A stretch of DNA of 32,058 bases from Candidatus Omnitrophota bacterium. Lineage in GTDB: Bacteria; Omnitrophota; Gorgyraeia; Tantalellales; Tantalellaceae. Positions within the stretch are counted from its first letter, which is position 1; each line of letters begins with the position of its first letter. A program made the position numbers and the translations under genes. The DNA lies in contig JAJRVD010000082.1 of the NCBI GenBank assembly GCA_024277375.1, positions 1 through 32,058 of the forward strand, given 5' to 3'. Shown in pieces: positions 12,401 to 18,400 of this stretch. A model generated the notes under the pieces. It saw only the letters and a list, made by a program, of their open reading frames with translations. It was not told where the DNA came from and made no database searches.

Positions 12401-15400
12401 AATCAATTATTGGACTTGCGGAATGGGCGAGAAGAACGTTACAGGAGCCCAAAGAAGGTAAGGCGCTGCTGAGGTCGAGTGTGGCGGTGGAGAGGCTAAA
12501 GGAATACGCGAAAAAGACCAGAAGAAAAGAATCTGCAGGTGAAATAAACATGATCATTCCATTTATATCGGTTATGATGAGATCGTATAGCCGGATTGAC
12601 AGGATCGTTGCGGGGCTGATCGTTTATTTTGCTGCCGGTATCGTGCCATACCTGAGGGCTAACGCTCCGTCGAGTATTCGTGAGGCGCTTGAGCTTATGT
12701 TTGAAAAGATCTGTTTCGATCTCCGCGATGTGTATGATATGCTTTCAAATTTCTTTAATTTGATCGCGCGTTTTATTCTCCCTGAACCGCAGATCGTTAC
12801 AACAAACGGTATGATGATGAAAAGTTCGGATGATCACGGTGGATCATCCGACGAGCATGGCGGACGAGCAGAGACCGAGGAAGAGGTAGGGGTGTTCCAG
12901 AGGTGGCAGAAAAATAAGGAAGGATATAGGTTCTGGGTAGACATATCTAAAGATGATCAGCGGGAGATGGTAGATATTTTTATTACCTCTATAAACAAAC
13001 ACAACGCAGACGCAGATAGAAGAGCAAGAAAAAAGACGATACTTGATGTCGAAGAGGAAGATTTTAATCTCGCGATAATGTTTACAGGCGCAGGTGATGG
13101 CAAGAAAAGGACTTTTGAAGATTATCTTGAATATGTAAGGAGATATTTCTTAACCAACGGAGAACGCAAGTATGAAGAAACGGGCGACGCGTTAAGCCGC
13201 AAAGAGGCTGTTTATGCCATCGTGAATTACCATTTAAGTTCCGACAAGGCAGGGCAATATGATGACCCCATAGAGGATGCAGTAGAAATAGACGATCAAA
13301 TCGGGCCAGACAATGTTTTTGATAGATTTAAAGACCTCAAGGGGGGAGAGCCGTTCTGGGGCATGCTGTCAAGAGAGGCTCATAGGGAAATGGTGCATAT
13401 TGTCATACAAAGCTTAAATGATAAAAATAAAAAAGAAGGTAAAAATGACGTTGCAATGGAAATCCTGAACATGAAAAAGAAAAACTATTGCCGTGTTTTA
13501 CTCGATTGTGGGAACGGTAAGATGAAGTCTCTTGACAGATTTTTTGTCTGGGCAAAAAGCTATCTTAATCCGAGTGGAATACGTTCGGGGTACAGGAACG
13601 TGGAGTCCATGTCTGATGAAGAGACCGAGCGCGCTATAAAAATATACTTTCTTGGGGAAGAAGCTGTTTTGGAACATGAAAGGAGGGATAAAGACAGTGG
13701 TGCCGAAAAAATTATAGAAAGTACACACAACAAGTTTAGTATCGCGCGAGACATACAAGATGAAATAAAGCTGGTAAAATACTTCATGGATGACAATAGG
13801 TTTCTTTATTTGGCGAAAACAATATGCGGTCTTTTAGCGAGATCAGGAAGCACAATAAGCAGCAAGGCGATAAAAAAGAGCAGAAAAATCACAAAAGCGA
13901 ATAACGCGCCTCGAAAATATCTTACCGATAAAATATTCGCAGAAGTAAAGATTTTGTTCCTTCCGTGCGTACGAGAGTCTGACGGAAGAGGGATCCTTGT
14001 AAGGTTTTTTGCCTCTAGAAATGAACCGGCAGGATCCGCGGCAAGAATAATAATGTCCACGCCATTCAAGGGTATTTGGATGGCGTGTGAAGTTATAGCT
14101 GAGGGAGTTGACATAGAAAGCGTTTTATCTAAAAAAAGAACACCACAAAAAACGGTCGAGAGTAATAACGATTTCACAATAGTCTCTTCGGGCGCAAGAA
14201 CTAAAATTCAGAAAAAACCCAAAAAATTCGACTACCTTATGCTGGCGCATAAGGCTATTCCATATGTAGTGTATATAAATAAATACGATTATGACGCTCA
14301 TGGGGGGTTTACCTCGACTGCGAGATATTTGGAGTACAAAGAAAACCACAAGGCGTATTTGCAGCTTGAATTTTTTGCTAATTCATTGCGGGAGATCATA
14401 GAGGAAATACTTAAGGAAAATCTGGGAATTAAAGAAGTGCCGCTGAATAAGCTCAATGACGAGCAGAGAGAATATATACAGGTCTGTAAAAATATGCAAT
14501 ACGAGCACCTGGAAGTTCTTAAGAAATGCGTATTAGATGCCCCCGAAGAGGAAGGGCGCCGTTCATTTGATGAGTTTCTGGGGATAAACTTGTTTATAGG
14601 TTTTATGACTAAACTGAAAGAAAGAGGCTATTATCTGGACAATATTGTAGCTGAGGAGAGCTTGCAAGAACTTTTAGACGCGCTTAGGGGCATAGAACGT
14701 GATTTTACAAAAACACCTAAAAAGGGAGGGACGAAACCTCCGGTTTCAGAGGAAGAAACAAAAAAAGCGGTCCCTTCAGAGAAATACTATATGTCTTCAG
14801 TGTCGGAAGATATCGAGATAAGTTTTGATCGAAAGGCTCCGCTGATCTATAAACGAGGAAATAAGAAGGATACAAAAATTAATTTTCTCGCGGAAAAAAA
14901 TACATATCATTACATCAAATGTGTAAATGACAGGGGCAAACAAACGGCATATCTGATAACTTATCCTGACAAGAAAGGTAGGATGAACCTGATTTATGGA
15001 ATAAAGGATTGTGTGGCCTTACCTGAAAGGTTCTCTGACGTATTGGCCGAGAGTAAGCGTAAGGCCGGTGAAAGGATAAACGCTGTCCATTTAAGGAGTA
15101 TGAGCAAAAAGCAGTTAGAGAAAGCGCATATTGTATGGATAGGGGCCATATATCAAGAAGAGTTAACAGAAGATCCGGTAAAACCGTTAGAGGCCTATAT
15201 CGAGACAAAGAAACGGCTGGATCAATATGGAAAGATAAAAGCTTCTCAATTTAAAGCGGAACTGATCAACGCGGGACACAAGGTGGGGTCGCTGAACACA
15301 TACTATGAACTATACAGACATTATTTTGACTTGGAGTTTGATTTAAAAAAACAGTTTGTAAAGATCGCGCAAAAAATGCCGAAAAAGGAAGCATTGGTGA

Positions 15401-18400
15401 TATTGCTTAACGAGGCAAAGGAAAAAGGCGATAATAAGAAGCTTACCATAGCTAACTTGCGAGGAATGTTAAAAGGGTTTGGGGTTTCGTTTGACGAAAA
15501 GAAGGTTCAAAAACAAAGCGCTAAGGAGAGTTTTAAAAAGCCTAAAAAAATATTCAGGGTATACGAAAACGCGAGATCTGTTATCGGTGTCGAGGATATA
15601 GTCGAAATATTATCTACGGAACGGATGACCGGGGAGAAATGGGGAAGAGCCTCCGGTAAGGCTGTGTATCGGGTGTTAGAAATTGTATCAGACTTTGTTG
15701 ACCAGGACATAGAAGACCTTGTGCCTGACGATTTTCGCGAAACGCCACCGGAATTGAGAGGCGCTAGAATTTTTGGGATGATAGACAGAGCTAAAGATGT
15801 TCTTGGGCTTGACGAGCCGGAAGACGCGCTTGAGGCAATAAAGACTGAGTTGGATATAAATGGAACACAAGACTTCTCCTTGCGGGCGGACAGAAGGAAG
15901 AAAGTTTTACTTAAGTATTATTCTGAAGGCTTTTTAGGTCATCTTTCGGATAGAACGACGTTTAATCTTAAACAAAATATAACCGACGACATGGAACTTA
16001 TACGATATTTCACAAAAGACGTAAAAGTGCGATCTCTAATAAAGTTTATAGCGCGCAGAATAAAGAACCATGGAGGGAGAATAAACCTCAGGCGTTTCAG
16101 GAAAATGATCCATGAGGCGGGAGCGAATAAAGTTCCCGAGAAATGTCTTACGGACGCTATATGTGAGGACGCGGCGACCTTATGTCTTCCGTGTGTACGT
16201 GTATCCAGCGGGGAGGGAATTATTTTGAGGGTCTTTATGTCCAGAAAAAACCCCGTAAATTCCAGCTCAAGAGTGTTCCTGAAAACCGAATATTTAGACG
16301 TTTGGGTAGCTTGCGAGGTTGTTGAGAAGAAAGATACTCGGCCAGAAGCCAGGGAGACCGTGAAATCTTTGGCAACAAAGGGGACAAAAAAACAGAATGC
16401 AAACAAAGAAGAACAAATTACTAAAAAGAATGTATTCCGCATTTTGAAAGGAGACGATAACTTCCCTTGGAACACGGTCGCGCGAGATAAAAAGCTCGTA
16501 ATTTTTATGCTGGAAGAGTTAGCGGGTTACATAGACAACAGAAGGGTTCCGGAACTCATCCTGTATGATTTGTGTTATAGAGAAGTGCCTCAGCTGGAAG
16601 GTAATAATTTTACGGGGCTCGTGCAATGGGCATATCTAAACCTTGATAAAGAAGGGAAGCTATTAGATAGGCCCCTGAAAAAGGGCGTAAACCCGAGAGC
16701 AGGGGTTGAGAAATTGTTTCTATATTTAGGCATAAAAAGAGAACGATGTAATAAAGAAAATGTGATTAATAGGCTTATAGAATGGGATTTTTTCCCATGG
16801 AAGGAGGTTGTGAAAAATAAAGAGCTTGTATTGTTTATGCTTGGGGAGCTTGCAGGTTATTTGAAGAAAGATGTTGAAGACCTTGAGATGGGAGGCCTGA
16901 GGAATAAAAAAATACCGCAACTAAAAGGAAAAAGCTTTTATAATTTAACCACATGGATGTATAGGAAACTTGATAATAAAGGCCGTATTGTTACGGCAAA
17001 AACCAGAGAGGAAAAGAAAACCAAAAAGATCAAACAGAAGAAAGGCATGGACAGACTTTTTCTATATCTTGGTATAGAAAGGAAAGGGATAAACGAAACA
17101 AATGCCATGGATAAGTTAAAGAAGCTGAACACCTTTCCATGGTCCAAAGTTACGAAAAATAAAAAACTCTTACTTTTTATGCTTAATGAACTTGCTGGAT
17201 ATTTAAATATCAAAATAGAGGAATTGGAAGTAAAACATTTAAGGAATAGAAAAATACCACAGCTTGAAGGTAGTAGTTTCGGCGGACTTTTGGCATGGGC
17301 ATGTTTAAAGCTTGATAAAAAGGGGCAGGTCGTGTCTGAACCGTTTAAGAAGCCGCTAAAGGAACCGGAAGCCTGTGAGCGCTTATTTTTGTATCTGGAA
17401 GTAAAGACGGTAAGGGTTGCCACCGAAAACATTATTGTTAAATTGAAAGAGTCAGATCGTTTTAGGTGGAGTAAGTACGCGCGGGATGAAGCCCTCCTTT
17501 TTGTTTTGCTTAAATGGCTTGCGGATTATTTTGGAAAGAATCTTGTGGAGCTGGAAACCAGGCATTTTCGCGAAGAAATAACTGAGTTAAATAAAAAGGT
17601 ATATTTGCCTCTGGTGCATTGGGCGGTCGGCAGGCTTGATTCAGAGGGAAGGATAAAACCAAAAAAAGATGGGGAAAAAGTAACGGAAGAAGAAGCGGTA
17701 GAGCGGTTGAAGAGACGCGCATTAACACTTCGGACCAAAACGAAAACACGAACTGTGAACAAGAAGATTAATGTTGAGCTTGAAGATGAAAAGATAAAGT
17801 TTGAGAAAATGGAACCGCTTATTTTCAAGAAGAACACAAAATATGAGTTCGACTTTGTTCCGAGAAATGCTGTGTTTAGAATGATGAAGTGTAAAGATGA
17901 GCAGGGAAACGTGGTAGCGTATCTTGTGACTTATCCAGATGCCCGGGGAGATAGGTGCGTAAGGTATGGTATGCTTTTAGGGGTAGAGGGAAGCCTTCCG
18001 GAGGAGTTTGATTCTCTTCTTAAAGAGTCGAAGCTCTTGAGCGAAGGCAGAGTATTTAAAGACAAAATGTTGCAACCCCGTGCATCTAATCAGGCTCATG
18101 CTATGTGGGGTGGAGCTCTTTATCAAAAACATCGATTGAAGAACCCGGACAGTCCTATGGGAGCTTTTTTGGAGACGTTGGAAGATGTGAGGCAATATGG
18201 CGAAGTAAATCGTTTTAAGCTTTTGAGAGAGCTCATAGGATTTGGGTACGATGTTTATATGGTAAATAAGCTCTATGAAACTTATGATCTTTTAGAGGGT
18301 GAAAAGATTGATCCCAAAACATGGTGCGATGATTTTGCGGAGTCACAGGTAAAGCTCGAAATGATAAAAAATATATCTGAAAAAATAAGTTTGAAGAAAA

